Assembly: GCA_005408345.1 (NCBI GenBank)
Contig: SEMN01000321.1
Location: forward strand, 186,001 to 250,000
Source: Macquaria australasica
Taxonomy: Eukaryota; Chordata; Actinopteri; Centrarchiformes; Percichthyidae
Length of the DNA stretch: 64,000 nucleotides
Direction: 5' to 3'
The position numbers and the translations under genes were made by a program. Shown one piece after another: positions 1 through 11,654 of the stretch. A model generated the notes under the pieces. It was not told the DNA's origin, ran no database searches, and saw nothing but the letters and a program-made list of their open reading frames with translations. The first letter of the stretch is position 1; the number at the start of each line of letters is the position of its first letter.

Positions 1-308
1 TTCAGGTCTGACAGTAAAGATTGCTGTTGTGACTTTTTACGTAAAAGTGAGCAGGGAGCCTATTCAGACATGAGACCAAAAGGGCTTGAGAGGTGTGTGT
101 TTGTACTTGTACAGCTATCTTTGTGAGAACCAATTTGAGTTTTAGACCTTGGGAGTGAGGATATTTTGGCCGGTCCTCACTTTCAGACAGACCTCAAAGG
201 GCTGCTTGAGGGTTCAGATCTGGTTCTAAGGTTCAGGTTAGAATCAGGTTCACGGGGCTAGGGAATACATTATGTCAATGAATGTCCTCACTAGTACAGA
301 AGTACAGG

Positions 309-309
<1 letters not shown>

Positions 310-353
<44 letters not shown>
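310..353 (+). repeat. (TG)n microsatellite
   Basis: About 22 uninterrupted TG units. Smaller AC tracts follow at 537-556 and 719-744. Confidence 0.95.
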
Positions 354-354
<1 letters not shown>

Positions 355-969
355 TCATGATGTTCATGATGTTCGGCTGCCTGCTGCAGTTAAAAACTCT
401 CAGAACTGACTGAGGTGATTTAAAGAAAACTCAGAGAGGAGAACACACACACACTCAGGTTACAAGGCAGCTCTTTGCAATCTTTGCATGCAGAGACACG
501 TGCATATGAAGGCCATATGGACACAAATAGTGACAAACACACACACACACACACACCTGGTTTGATTTTACACACTGACACATTCTGCAGAAAGGTCCAA
601 GGTCGACACAGTAAACAACCGCTCTGTGGAAATATCTGATAATATTACAGCACACAGCCCAGAGCCAGGGTCAAACACTGAACACACACGTACACATGTA
701 CAGTACAGACACACACCTACACACACACACACACACACACACACAGCCTGCGAAGGCCAAAAGGTTGATTCTGTCTAATTTTAGAAATAATTGGTTTGAC
801 TCAGAAGCTAAATGAGTTGCTGAGGCGCTGACATTCAGACTGTTAGCAAACCAGCTTCACTGCTACACTCACACCTTCAACAGCAATCTCTCCCCAACTT
901 TAACCAGCCTCACCGTAACCAGAGTGCATTTCTTGACTGAACCACGTGCAGGACTCAGGAGGCAAAACT
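354..969. other. no gene seen
   Basis: Apart from AC tracts at 537-556 and 719-744 I see no gene or recognisable repeat. The 1-309 interval likewise shows nothing. Confidence 0.6.
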
Positions 970-1306
970 CCGATAGGTTCTGGGTTCGAAACCACCAGCC
1001 GGCTGGGGCCCTTCTGTGTGGAGTTTGCATGTTCTCCCCGTGTCCGCGTGGGTTCTCTCCGGGCACTCCGCCTTCCTCCCACCATCCAAAGACATGCAAG
1101 TTAGGTTAATTGATGATTCTAAAAATTGCCCGTAGGTGTGACTGTGAGTGTCAATGTTTGTCTGTCTCTATGTGTCAGCCCTGTGATTGACTGGCGACCA
1201 GTCCTGGGTGGACCTCGTCTCTCGCCCAATGTCAGCTGGGATTGGCTCCAGCCCCCTGCAACCCTCTGAGGATAAAGCGGTATAGAAAATGGATGGAAGG
1301 ATGGAC
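970..1306 (+). mobile_element. L2-type LINE/SINE 3' portion with tRNA-like B box
   Basis: This is a familiar fish interspersed repeat. GGTTCGAAACC at 983-993 matches the B box of a tRNA-type RNA polymerase III promoter. It is followed by a body containing GTGGAGTTTGCATGTTCTCC, GACTGGCGACCAGTCC and AGCTGGGATTGGCTCCAGCC. It ends in GCGGTATAGAAAATGGATGG with a short GGAT-type tail, the style of 3' end seen in L2-clade LINEs and SINEs that borrow their tails. The usual A-box half is not recognisable, so this copy is 5' truncated or diverged. The minus-strand reading frames across it are shadows. Confidence 0.7.
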
Positions 1307-1734
1307 AAAAATGGACAAAACATATTTCAGGTCTGATTTGATCTTTTCTATATTAAATCATTAGACGAGTCGTCGCTGGCTGTTCGCTAGAGAGCTCAGA
1401 TGGAAATGATCACTAGCATAAATCTTTTCCAGCCACCTCCCGTCACCAGTCTGAAAAATAAAACCTCTTGAAACGACGCTGCCTGTCCTGAGACGCGGCG
1501 GCTGAAGACACAAAGAAATTTGAACATGTCCAAGAAGTTTTTTATTTATAGTTTTTGTCAGATTTTCCAGGCATAAATAATGCTTCTGCTTCTGTTGTAC
1601 ATAGCATTTTTTTCTACTTTTCTGAGAATTCATTAGGTTCAAAATCATGTCTGTAACTATAATGGGATTCTAGTCAAAGGTGCATTACAATAATGAACTA
1701 ATGCATTGCAGACTTATGCAGACATGTCGTTCAC
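1307..1734. other. no gene seen
   Basis: Moderately AT-rich sequence between the L2-type tail and the TTAA MITE. No exon-like frame with splice sites was found. Confidence 0.5.
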
Positions 1735-2088
1735 TGCGACGGATTACACAACTCAAGCAAGCTCCAAAAGTCTCACTCTGAAATCTCGCGAGAGGTTGAG
1801 AGGTTTTTGCAGGAAGATGACGGCGTTTCTGGTTAAACAGAAAGGTCTGTCTCTGTAGGGTTCCTTTCCATAATGTTGTCAGACACTTAGAATAACAGTC
1901 TGAACCAGAGTCAGTGGCAAAAACAAGCATTTTTAGTGGACAGACTTTGACGGCGCAGTTGCCCATAAGGATTACATTGCAGCCGTTGCAGCCCCTGAGG
2001 CGATCTACTGGACTAACTATTAGTCATTTAGACCCCAAAATATGTAAATATAGAGGCCAGGTTTAAAAATACCGGAAGTACCCTTTAA
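1735..2088 (-). mobile_element. TTAA-flanked MITE, copy 1 (one end truncated)
   Basis: The plus-strand right end reads CCGGAAGTACCCTTTAA. Its reverse complement, TTAAAGGGTACTTCCGG, matches the left end of the copy at 38425. The shared interior includes GTTTCTGGTTAAAC, AAAACAAGCATTTTTAGTGG and AAGGATTACATTGCAGCC. No terminal inverted repeat is seen at the low-coordinate side, so this copy has lost one end. A TTAA target with an AGGG-type terminus suggests the piggyBac or Kolobok class; the superfamily is inferred. No transposase is present. Confidence 0.55.
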
Positions 2089-2131
2089 TGAAACAAAAGT
2101 GTTGTCCACTGTCACCAAGTAAAATGCGTGG

Positions 2132-2258
2132 ACTCACAATGGATAGTTTAAAAAAAGGATAACAATCGATGCAGCAAAACCAGAGATATAGTCTTTTTTA
2201 TTTTTATATTACCCACAATGCAACTCGACTATCGACAGTTCGGTTGGAGACAGAACTG
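2132..2258 (+). repeat. left arm of a diverged inverted repeat pair
   Basis: The segment is the diverged reverse complement of 3390-3548. Shared blocks include ACTCAC.ATGGA.AGTTT, ATGCAGCA.AACCAGAGAT, TTACCCACAATGCAACT and GACAGTTCGGT. The core ATTGTGGGTAATGTAGGC in the right arm is a motif I associate with a common fish DNA transposon family. It begins about 45 bp after the end of the TTAA MITE. Confidence 0.55.
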
Positions 2259-2454
2259 TACGTTTCATTTCTCCAGGGTGGAAGAGGTTAACTGTTTGTT
2301 GGGAGCCTTTAAATGACTTCAGCTTTTATTAAAAGCTTAAAAACAACACGTGGTGTCAGATGATAAATATCTTCAATCTCTAGCTGTTTATTAAACAGGA
2401 AAAGAAACACAGAGCTTCGGTTTCATGTCGTAAGGTCTTAATTCAGACTCATTC

Positions 2455-2890
2455 CATCTGTGGTAGTGTCTCTTTCACCTGCCTTGTCATTCTCTCTCTA
2501 ACCCTCGACCTCCGTCCTTCTTATTCTTTGTATCCCACTGCTCTTCCCTCCCTCTTTATTCTGACTTCATTTTCACCTTCCTCTCTCTCTCTCTGACATG
2601 CTGACCCTTCTGTATTGTGTTCTTTATCTCACACCTCTCTTTTCTTCACACTACATTTTTCTTCTTTTATTCTCGTTCCTCCCTTCTTCCTCTGCATCCA
2701 GCCCATTACTTCTCTTCTTCTTTGCTTTAACTATTCATTTCTTTCCTCTGTAATTTCTCTTTCTGACCTCTTTTGTTTCATATCGTGCATCATTTTACCG
2801 TCTGTCTTTCTTCTTTCCTACTATTTGTTTTTCTGTCTCATACCTTTTTAATCGTTTTCATTTGTTCCGGTCTATTCTTTCTTTCTTATT
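2455..2890 (+). repeat. pyrimidine-rich low-complexity tract
   Basis: The plus strand is dominated by C and T (CTCTCTCTCTCTCTC at 2581-2595, many TTCTTTCCTC-like blocks) for more than 400 bp. It lies between the two arms of the inverted repeat. The 78-residue Phe/Leu/Ser reading frame here is a composition artefact. Confidence 0.7.
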
Positions 2891-2894
2891 ATCT

Positions 2895-3065
2895 CCGCCA
2901 AGTAGCTCATGTTTTTGGTTCCCTTGTACCAGACTATCTCAGAATCCTCTGAATGGATTTCAATGACATTTGGAGTAAAGTTCAGCCATTGGTCAGAGGA
3001 GCAAATGAGCTATTGGTGACGGGTTGCAGAAGCACCACCATGTGGCCATTTATAAATTGATTTAC
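2895..3065 (+). repeat. probable fish interspersed repeat (CTCCGCCAAG type)
   Basis: CTCCGCCAAGTAGCTCATGT followed by AATGGATTTCAATGACATTTGG resembles a widespread fish repeat that usually starts CTCCGCCAAGGAGGTTATG. The copy is diverged and the family name is uncertain. Confidence 0.35.
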
Positions 3066-3389
3066 ATTTTTTTACTCCCCTCTAAAAAATATGTTTTCTT
3101 TCCTGCGTTCCTTTGTTCAAGGTAATTCTATCAGGAACCGTTTCCACCTGAACAGAATTTCTGCTTTTTCTATTTCAAATTTCATCCAATCTTCACCATA
3201 TGTGGTACGTGACACATTTAATTGGCTTATTTGACCTGTTCTGGAAAATCTTAAAGGGACTTTACACATCAGCGTGTTTCCAGGTGTCGGGGAGTTCTGC
3301 TGCATATTAACAATGTTGTATAAAGCCTTGTGTGAAGGAAGAAGTGAGCTCACCAGACCTCCAGACATTAGGTACTACTAGCATAGCAT

Positions 3390-3548
3390 ACCGGAATCTC
3401 AGACCGAACTGTCAGCGGTCAAGTTGCATTGTGGGTAATGTAGGCACCAGGTTTTGAGAAGGAAGCAGAATGTGTGGAATAAAAAGACGACATCTCTGGT
3501 TCTGCTGCATGAATTTTAAACCTTTTTAAAAACTGTCCATCGTGAGTG
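3390..3548 (-). repeat. right arm of a diverged inverted repeat pair
   Basis: Partner of 2132-2258 in opposite orientation, about 1.1 kb away. It could be the second terminus of one 1.4-kb foldback-like element, or an independent insertion of the same MITE family. Mismatches and small indels between the arms show that it is old. Confidence 0.55.
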
Positions 3549-3829
3549 CAACAATGCTAAATCTGTGCTCTTTTAACTAACTTCACCCTGTTATGCACTT
3601 ACACCCATATTTGTAAAACATACACATTACTGAGCTCAAAGCAAAATCTACTGGCAGTTCATCTGTAGCTGTAGCTCAGCGGACTCTGTTTAAATGTCAT
3701 TCAATTCTTCCTTGAACAAAGCGCTGGTTAGTAAAAGCTTAAAGATAAACCAATACATATCTGAAAACCGATACGAATCAGAAATCCGGCGTTATCGATA
3801 CGCGACCACAGATCCGTCCCAAAGATGCA

Positions 3830-4300
3830 GACGTGCAGCTTGTGAACAGGCAAGGCAGGCAACTGCTTGGGGCCCCAGGCTGTTAGGGGGCCCCCCCGAG
3901 GGCTGATAAACGTTACTCCACAGCAACGTCTCAAAATGTGGCAACCGCAGTGACCACAACCCCCTCCCCCTTAAACAACCAATGGACGATTTGCGATGAC
4001 ATCTCAGTAGGAAACCTCCCTTAAAGGCCTCATATCATTCCCATCGACCTTGCATGATTTTTTTTTTTTTTGTAAAAAGAACTTTGTAGGTTTTTAAAAG
4101 TTCTTTTTATTTATATTTTGAAAATTCTACTAATGTAGAAATTTGAAATAAAAACAATATTTAGATTTCACACATTTTTCATTGGTGTCAAATTTTATTA
4201 AATTATATTAACATCACTGTGATGAACGCTGGTTGGAGGGGCCCCCTGGGAAGATTTACCTAGGGCCCAAACAGACTCTAGAATCACCGCAGCAGAGATG
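3830..4300. mobile_element. probable non-autonomous DNA transposon with GGGGCCCC-rich ends
   Basis: The left edge has CAACTGCTTGGGGCCCCAGG and the right edge has GGGGCCCCCTGGGAAG then CCTAGGGCCC, with an AT-rich interior holding a run of 13 T. This arrangement is typical of a fish element with GGGGCCC-rich inverted ends. Exact termini and target duplication were not resolved. No coding capacity. Confidence 0.4.
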
Positions 4301-4467
4301 TTCCTCTATCGCACACCTGCCATCCACAACATTCCCACACAGAAAGAAATGTCAGACTACTGTGTACAATGCTGCCTGAAGTCTTTACATAGCATTAGCA
4401 GTTATCATAAAATATGCCCATAAAGGTTGACATGCGCACTGACAGTTAAATTAATCATTTAAGTAAT

Positions 4468-4570
4468 TTTTCCCGCTAAAATGCCAAAAGATTTGATGGT
4501 TTTAGCTTCTTATATGTGAGAATTTGCTGCTTTTCTTGGTCTTAAATGATAGTTAATTAAATATTCTGGG
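4468..4570 (+). mobile_element. fragment of the CTGCAA hAT MITE family
   Basis: AAAATGCCAAAAGATTTGAT, CTTCTTATATGTGAGAATTT and GCTGCTTTTCTTGGTCTTAA match the interior of the element at 28397-28724 and its relatives. Neither terminus is present. Confidence 0.5.
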
Positions 4571-6002
4571 GCTCCTGAGTTATCCAGAGTATCGCCTCTC
4601 ATGTTTACTCATTCTGGTGTTCTTCTAGTTCCATGTTTCAGAATCACAATCTCTTTTCCCCCCCCCCATCACCTTGTATCTCTCTCTCTTCTGTCCTAAC
4701 ATGGTGACTGTCTGCATCTCGTTTCTGCCCTGCTTTTCTTTCCAGCTTTACTCTCATCTCGGTGTATTTCCTCTGCACTGTATCTATCCATCGCCCACCC
4801 TTCTCTCTTTCTCTCTCTCTGTGTTTTTCACACTACAAACTCCTCCCGTGTCACGTCTCCACCTCTGTCTCAGTGCTGTTGTTTGTGCTGAGGGCTACAG
4901 AGGCAGAGGCAGGCAGGGAGAGCGGGGAGGCCGGCAGATGAATCAGCTGGTTGGAGGGCAGATAAACATGGTTGTAGTCCGAGAAGAAAAAAGAGGCATT
5001 TGTATGGCCCGCGGCCTTCAGAGAGACAGAGCGAGAAACAGACAGGAAGAAGCACTGCTGCCTTTTAATGTGGCAATGCTTTTATTTTTAGTGCTACACT
5101 ATCACTGCTGTAGTGCGCTAAACTTCCCAAAAATCACTTTGGGGTAATGTCATTATGTGTCACTCCAGCAGAGATGATACTGCTGCTGCTTCAGCTGTCA
5201 GCGAGGAGCTCAGATGAGAGCAGATCAGTGTGTAGTTATTTGGCAAACTGGTGAAAGGAATTCATTATTCACAGTTTTTATACAATTACAAAGAAACACA
5301 TTCAGACCTGAGATCTGCTGCATCCATCTGCAGTTTTGAGTCCTTCTCCATCCCTCCTGTGTTAGTAATACAGCAGGATGATATTTAATTTAAAAGAAGA
5401 AGGCTGCTGTTCTGTATTTTTGTTATTGTCAACAAATCCCTTAAAAAGATTAGGCCGCCTCTCAGGACTTTATGACTTCCCAACCCCCCCGTGGCTCTCA
5501 GCCCCATCAGGTCTCATTGAAGACGTAAATCTTTAAATATAAACTTTCTCTTATTTCCTCAAACAGCTGCTCACTGTAGTTTTTATCTAACAAACAGGAG
5601 GAAATAGTGCATTTGTTGGGGACTATTTTCAGCGGCGGATGAATCCACATTTGGTGCTCTGGTGAGTATTTTGTGCAGCAGGATGGTGTATAAATAAACT
5701 GCAGTGTGTGTGTGTTGATGGTGATGAAGGATTGAGTTACAACTCAGTCTTCTTTTAGAAATCATTGTGCTTTCTTTGATCTAAAATTCTGATTCCTTTT
5801 TGGTGTTTGTCGATGTTTGTCATCAGGCTGGAGACGCCAAACTCCCGTTGTTCCAGTCAGTCCTGACTTGTTTGTTTCTTATGTAGAGTGTTTCCTTCTG
5901 TAAAAGTCTGGAAAAAATGACTGAAGTCGGGAACTGCATGTTCTCTGCACTTTTTTTTTTGTGTAAAATTCCCTGCTATTTTCTACGTGAATTAATGTAA
6001 TA
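4571..6002. other. non-coding; pyrimidine-rich then unique sequence
   Basis: 4640-4860 is C/T rich. 4880-5110 is GC-richer unique sequence with an open frame of 157 codons overall, but that frame spans the low-complexity part and shows no domain or splice structure. 5110-6002 shows nothing recognisable. Confidence 0.5.
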
Positions 6003-6268
6003 CAGGGCTACAACTCGCAACATTTAATTTATTGATTCTTTTGATTAATCAGTAAACTGTTTAGTCTCCAAAATGTCACATCTACAGAGTGAACTGAGAC
6101 CAAATTGAGGTCATAAGATAATATTATTTGGTCTAACCAACAGTCCAGTTTCCCAAAGTATCTTTAATCTACTGATAGAAATCACAGAAAAGCAGGAAAT
6201 CCTCAAGATTGAGAGACTGCAACCAGCAAACTTTTTAGCATTTTTACTTAAAAATGATTTAAATGATT
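6003..6268 (-). mobile_element. truncated CTGCAA hAT MITE copy
   Basis: It starts at an AGGGCTACAACT end, followed by diverged GATTAATCAGTAAACTG, CCAACAGTCCAGTTTCCCAAA and AGCAGGAAATCCTCA blocks. This is the order expected for the reverse orientation of the 28397-28724 family. The far terminus is missing. Confidence 0.55.
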
Positions 6269-6589
6269 CCCCAAACTCTCCAAACTGCATGATATCCAGG
6301 CCTTCCAGGACAGGTGGAGACCTGGTCTAGTGAGTAAAACCTAAAAACCTTTGTTGTAATGTTTCATTGCTCTTTTTCATCTCCTCTCCGATGTGTTTTA
6401 TATAATAACGTCTGTGATTCAGCACTTGTATTAATGCATTTGACCAAGGAGGCAGTACGCATCATCAGGAGCAGGTCACTTATCTCCACAGATCAGAGCA
6501 AAATAATGTGACGAATGAACACATAAAAACAAGTTGAAAGAAGGAAGACTGAGCACCGACCGTAGACTCTCCCAAAACTGGGTCATTCA

Positions 6590-6730
6590 TTCATCCACTA
6601 AAATCCCTTTAATTACCTTAATTACACTGATGGGTTTCCTTTAGCCTTGGCAGGAGGCAAGGCTGTTTTGGGTCGGGATCAAATGTGTTTAATTGAGCCA
6701 CAAAAGATCAATCAGCCCTTTAAAACAAAG
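6590..6730. promoter_or_regulatory. possible conserved regulatory segment
   Basis: A repeat-free block with clustered homeodomain-type cores (CTTTAATTACCTTAATTACA and later TTTAATTGAGCC) and a GATCAATC motif. The texture resembles vertebrate conserved non-coding elements. This is inference only; conservation was not tested. Confidence 0.22.
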
Positions 6731-9000
6731 CAGCACTGAACCAAGAAGTTACACAAGAAGTCGAACTCAGTAACAGATGTGCTGTGGTTCTGACTCAGAG
6801 AGGGTCCGCCTGAGGGTGGCGCTACAGCAATGTGATCCATTTAAACTGCCACAACTCAGAGCTCATAGATCTGACTCACTTAAAACACGTGCACAGTTTA
6901 TCCAAAGCTAAAGTATTCTCGTACTCAGTGAGAAGCAGAAACTCCTAAATAAGGAGGAGATAGTGAGCGACTGTGTCCATTTCATGACATTTTAGAGGGA
7001 CCAGGCTTTCACAGCTAGCCTGAAGCTGACGACACACACACACACTGCATTCACATCACACCCACAGACTCTGAGCTTCACCTGGTGTAGCTGTGAGGAG
7101 GACCTCTGTGCTGTCTCTGTACATGTGTGTGTGTCCTGTTGCTGATGTACAGTGTTATTAGTATTCCTCAGCTTCACTGTTTCACCACCATGAAGGTGTA
7201 CCAAGGTGTGTGTGTGTGTGTGTGTGTGCGTGCTCCTGCTGAATACTGATGAGGCGTGAAGTCGGTCAATAACGTCCCACATCTACATGACAAACAGCAA
7301 AAGGCCAAGCTGTGTTACATGTCTGCCTGGCTGTGTGTAGTGATCAGGTACAGTGTGTGTTGGTGTGTGTGTGTGTGTGTGTGTGTACAGTGCACCCTTC
7401 ACACCTGCTCTGTACACTGTAAAACTTCCATTTTAGATGTGGAGATCATTTCTAGAGGGAGTGTGGCATTTTTAGGTGCCATTAGTCTGACGAGTAAGTC
7501 AGTAATGGACAAAATACAGAAACAACTTGCTAAACAGACGCTTCTCAAAATACCCAGAGGGAGAATGTCCTCATCATGTGAACATCATGGCTGGATTACC
7601 AACCAGCCAAAGCAGGTACATTTAAGAATTTGCACCAATAAAGTAAAATATCAACTTCGGTGGTGCTACATTATTAGCTAATGTTGTGGTCCTGTCTTGT
7701 GGAGCCACGTGCCTGTTCCTACACAAAGTTTCCACACAGAAACCTCGGGGCCAGGTCGTAGCCCAGCATCAGAGTACTGTTACTCAGCCCACCTCTGTCA
7801 GCTGTGCCTTCCAGCAGCTCCAAGACCTCCACACCCACACATCACATGTTCTGTACTTAACACATGTAGAAGCAGAAAACAAGACGTTAACAAGGAGCCA
7901 GGCTGCAGTTTGGAGGTATTCACTGACCATCAGCAGCTAGTTTAGCCCCCTGTGCCTGCACACAGCTCCCCACACAAGACCCGTCATCACGGAGAAGCTG
8001 GAGAGTTCACACAACCTTTAGAGTTACCGGTGTTACACTGTATTTTTTAAAGACAAATAAAATTTAAAAAAAGAGCTAATAGTCATAAAAACAACAAAAG
8101 AATCATATAACCAGACAAATTCAGTCAAATCAGAATTGTCCATCTGTGTGGTGGGACAGTTGTTTGGACGATGGATCTCTTTTTGTGGTTTCCTACAAGG
8201 ATTTCCTATACACTTCAACCTAGATACACCCTTTTAGGTAGAAGCTGCACCGCCCACCGGGATCAGAGTGAGATTTGTCAACGTCCAAAACTGTTATTGG
8301 GATCAAACATAGGCCTGCTTCGACTGAGTGTTAGAAATGACTCAGTCAGGTCGAGTTAAGAACAACAAATGTTTCAACAAGATGTCGCGGCTCAAAATGT
8401 GTCCTACCAAATATCTGAGAAGACCGTTAAAGGGTTAATCCAAACTGTCATCTTGGCTGCTGTAACTCTAACCGAACCCCAAAAAGATCTTGACTGAATT
8501 CCTACTGAGATCACAAAATCTGAAAAAAAGAGTACTCCTCCTGGTTTGCTGTTTCCTGGTCCTGCACACAAGCTAAAAACATCGTGGACCAGTCTGATGT
8601 CAGCCCCCCCACATCATCCAACTCCTGGTTAGATATCAAACTTCTGAAGTAGGGGTCACTGGGGTCAGCAGCTGTATTTGTAATCACATGACTGTAAATA
8701 CTGCGTTATAGCTCAACACTGTTCGACTTAATCTGATTGTTGCTGTTCGCTAATCAACAATAAAACCTTTTTGTGTGTCAAAACATCCGTCTCTCTCTCT
8801 GAGGCAGCAATAACTAATATTATTATATAAAAGTATTATTATATTAAATATTCTGCTGTCTCTAAACCAGGATGAGGGTTTATCAGGTGAAACCAGCATC
8901 AGCAAATATGTAAACAGAACACTAAAATAACTGTAAAGTGATACTAGAGTGCATGTAAACATACACGTTGATATTGTTTTCCAAAATCCATTTACTCTGT
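6731..9000. other. no gene seen; short GT tracts
   Basis: GT microsatellites lie at 7206-7231 and 7363-7386. Two overlapping frames of 82-84 codons at 7686-7945 lack splice sites and domain features. The rest is unremarkable. Confidence 0.5.
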
Positions 9001-9001
9001 G

Positions 9002-9336
9002 ACACACACACACACACACACACACAGAGTGTAAGAGGTTGTAGTAGTGTGTCTGCCCTCAGCGTTATCAGCTCCATGGTAAACATTTGTCATTCAGCTC
9101 AACACCTCAGGCTGCTCAGCTTACACTGCTGCAGCTCAGCCCGTCACTGTGAGTGTGTGTGTACACCGCATACATATATCCTGTGTGTGTGTGTGTGTGT
9201 GTGTGTGAGATCTCTGAGCAGTAAGCTCTGCACACTGCTGCTCCAATGTCACTCTGTGTTTATTGGAGGTAAAACTCCTAACTCATATTCACTGACAGCA
9301 ACATAAAGCTGCCTGTCTGACCGGCCACCGTGTGTC

Positions 9337-9373
<37 letters not shown>
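9002..9373 (+). repeat. cluster of CA/GT microsatellites
   Basis: AC repeat at 9002-9026, GT repeats at 9182-9208 and 9341-9373, in about 370 bp. Reading frames across them encode His/Thr or Cys/Val repeats and are artefacts. Confidence 0.95.
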
Positions 9374-9376
<3 letters not shown>

Positions 9377-11654
9377 GTGTGTGTGACCGAGGAGGTCAGC
9401 AATGAATAATGTGCGTGTGTTAGTGATGTTCTAGTAATCACAAGGACAGGACGGAGGGGGTGGAGCCGGTTGGACGCCTCAACATGTGTCCTTTTATCAG
9501 CAAGAAATCAGTCATTAAGATCTTTGATTGATCACAAAACAGACTCCATGTACCTGCACCTCCACCCTGAATCTGACCCACTGTCGCCTGTGAAGAGGAA
9601 TCCTCTGGCTTTGAGGTGACAAAATGAGCCACTGAGAAAAATGGAGGCAGCATTTTGAAATAAAATCTTCCATGTTAAGCGATTCTGACCTGGAGGGTGG
9701 CTCTGCCACAGAAATCAAACGAACCCTGAGTGATTCAGTGTCAAGTTAATTTTTATTTTCGGAGCAGAGGGAGAAAATTCACGAGCACTCAGAGTTCCTT
9801 CTGTGTCAGAGCTTTGTATTTTTAAGAAAATCCACCAACAGGCTCTCGTGTTGCTGAGCCACCGCCGCCCTGCTCCGATTGGATGAGGGATCGATGTGTC
9901 ACCATGGTGATGCAGATGAAGAGTGATGTCACCATGACCTAACTGCTGTCCTGTCAGCTGGGTCATTGGATACAATCAGGATTCATCAGCCGAGTTGCTC
10001 TGTGACATTTCAGCAGGTCAGTAGTTTGTGAAAAAATTCTGCCACACAGCTGCTGAAAAACACGACTCATTTTAAAGAGAAAAGTAGGAAGAAAACATCC
10101 ATCAGGTGTTCCTGAACCAACTCATTTATTCCTCCAAAATACAGGTCAAAGTCCTCTCTGCTGTTTTATTTCCAGCCAACAGAAGGAAAAGAAGCTTATT
10201 AGCATTGTTAGCATTGTTAAATCAGTGGGTACTTCCTGTTAAAGTCTCCCTGCTGTTTCTCTTTAGATTGTGAAACTATTGTGGAGTCAAAAGTCATATA
10301 TTTTGGTTAGCACGGTGCTAAAGAGGAGAGGGTTCACGGGAACTTTAAAGTTGAGGGATTTACTCGTGTTTCCGGGTCGCCCAGGTGGATGAGAAACACA
10401 CTGGGTTTGCTCAGTGCAGTGGGAGGCCTCAGAGACTCTGATGGTATGCACCAGAGCTGCCTCGTTATATGTATTTGTTTAAGTAAAGTTAAGTTGTGAC
10501 ACTATTAATCATGCCTTCACCACTGAAATGAAAGGATGTTTCTACACATGTACCTGTAGTGCAGGCTGATATAACTGTAGGGATCAATACTTTCTGTTTT
10601 TCATTGTCAAACAAAGAAACGCAGCAAAATTAAAGATCTGCACGGAAAGCACCAACAGACATTCTGAAAATGAGCCGTCTAAGCGTGGACGTACGCAGCC
10701 TCCTGCTTCTCACTTTCCTCCAACTCTCACTGATTGACCTTCAGTTTATTTACATTGTTAACCATCATCATCATCATCATCATCACTGCCTCTGTCCTTC
10801 ATCCTGTCTCTTCCCCTCCTCCACCTCCACCTGCCTGCAGAGAGAAACCAGCACTCCTGTCTTTGTGTTCCTCTCTGTCATTGATTTTTCTGTCAGCAGT
10901 CAGACCCCCCAAAGATCCACAAAGACCAACAGCTAAACCTCCACCTGTCTGACTCCTACTGCGCTCTGTGTGTGTGTGTGTGAGTGTGTGTGCAGCTCTG
11001 ATCACTTCATAGCCCACCAGAATACCACTCTGGATGAACATGTTGTCTGGAAGCTCACTACAGTCTTCAGACTCACACAACAATAAGAACTAGGATTTAT
11101 ATTTTAAGATTCAAATCGGCTTTTAATTCATTTTACTGTCAAAATGATCAAGTATTTAAGTTTATTTTGCATCTGTTTGCTGCAGCTCACCCCTCGCTGA
11201 GTGTGTTTACATCCCGTCTCCTGTCCGTCCTTCAGCTCCATCTGCCTCCTCCACCGCTGCTTCACTTTTCTCCACCATCCTTTCTCTCTTCCTTCACATT
11301 ATATGCTTCTAGTACTGGCATCTTTTACTCTTTCCACATCCTCTATTTGCATAGTAACTGTCTAATAATTACAGAAAAACAAACATGCTATAAAAGAATT
11401 ATTCCATGATCATGGCAAAACTATCGGTCAAACACAAGCGATTCACAAGAGTGATTATTTTATTCAACGTCTTAACTTTGTAAGCACAATAAAACATCTC
11501 TTTATGTGTGGATCACAGAATAATTGTATTATCTCAGCTTCACTAAATAATAAAAAAAAAACTTAATTCATGAGGAATGATTTTACATTCTCCAGAAAAC
11601 AAGTCGGGATCAAGAAAACTACAGTGGAAACAAGACTAAGAGTCTGTGAGGCTG
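9374..11654. other. no gene seen; one CAT repeat
   Basis: A (CAT)n tract lies at 10763-10785. A frame from 10670 starts like a signal peptide but runs straight into that repeat as poly-His, so it is not credible. 11220-11290 is pyrimidine rich. No repeats of known family were recognised. Confidence 0.5.

Noticed and set aside
983..993. tRNA B-box sequence suggesting a tRNA gene
   Set aside because: No acceptor stem, anticodon arm or A box; the flanking sequence is a known type of SINE/LINE tail.
869..1099. Minus-strand frame of 76 codons
   Set aside because: It is antisense to the L2/SINE-type repeat, and such frames recur with that repeat.
4674..5147. Plus-strand frame of 157 codons
   Set aside because: The first half is pyrimidine low-complexity sequence. 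No splice site or family signature in the rest.
10670..10936. Frame beginning MSRLSVDVRSLLLLTFLQLS that resembles a secreted protein with a His-rich segment
   Set aside because: The His run is simply a (CAT)n microsatellite, and no further coding structure or splice site follows.
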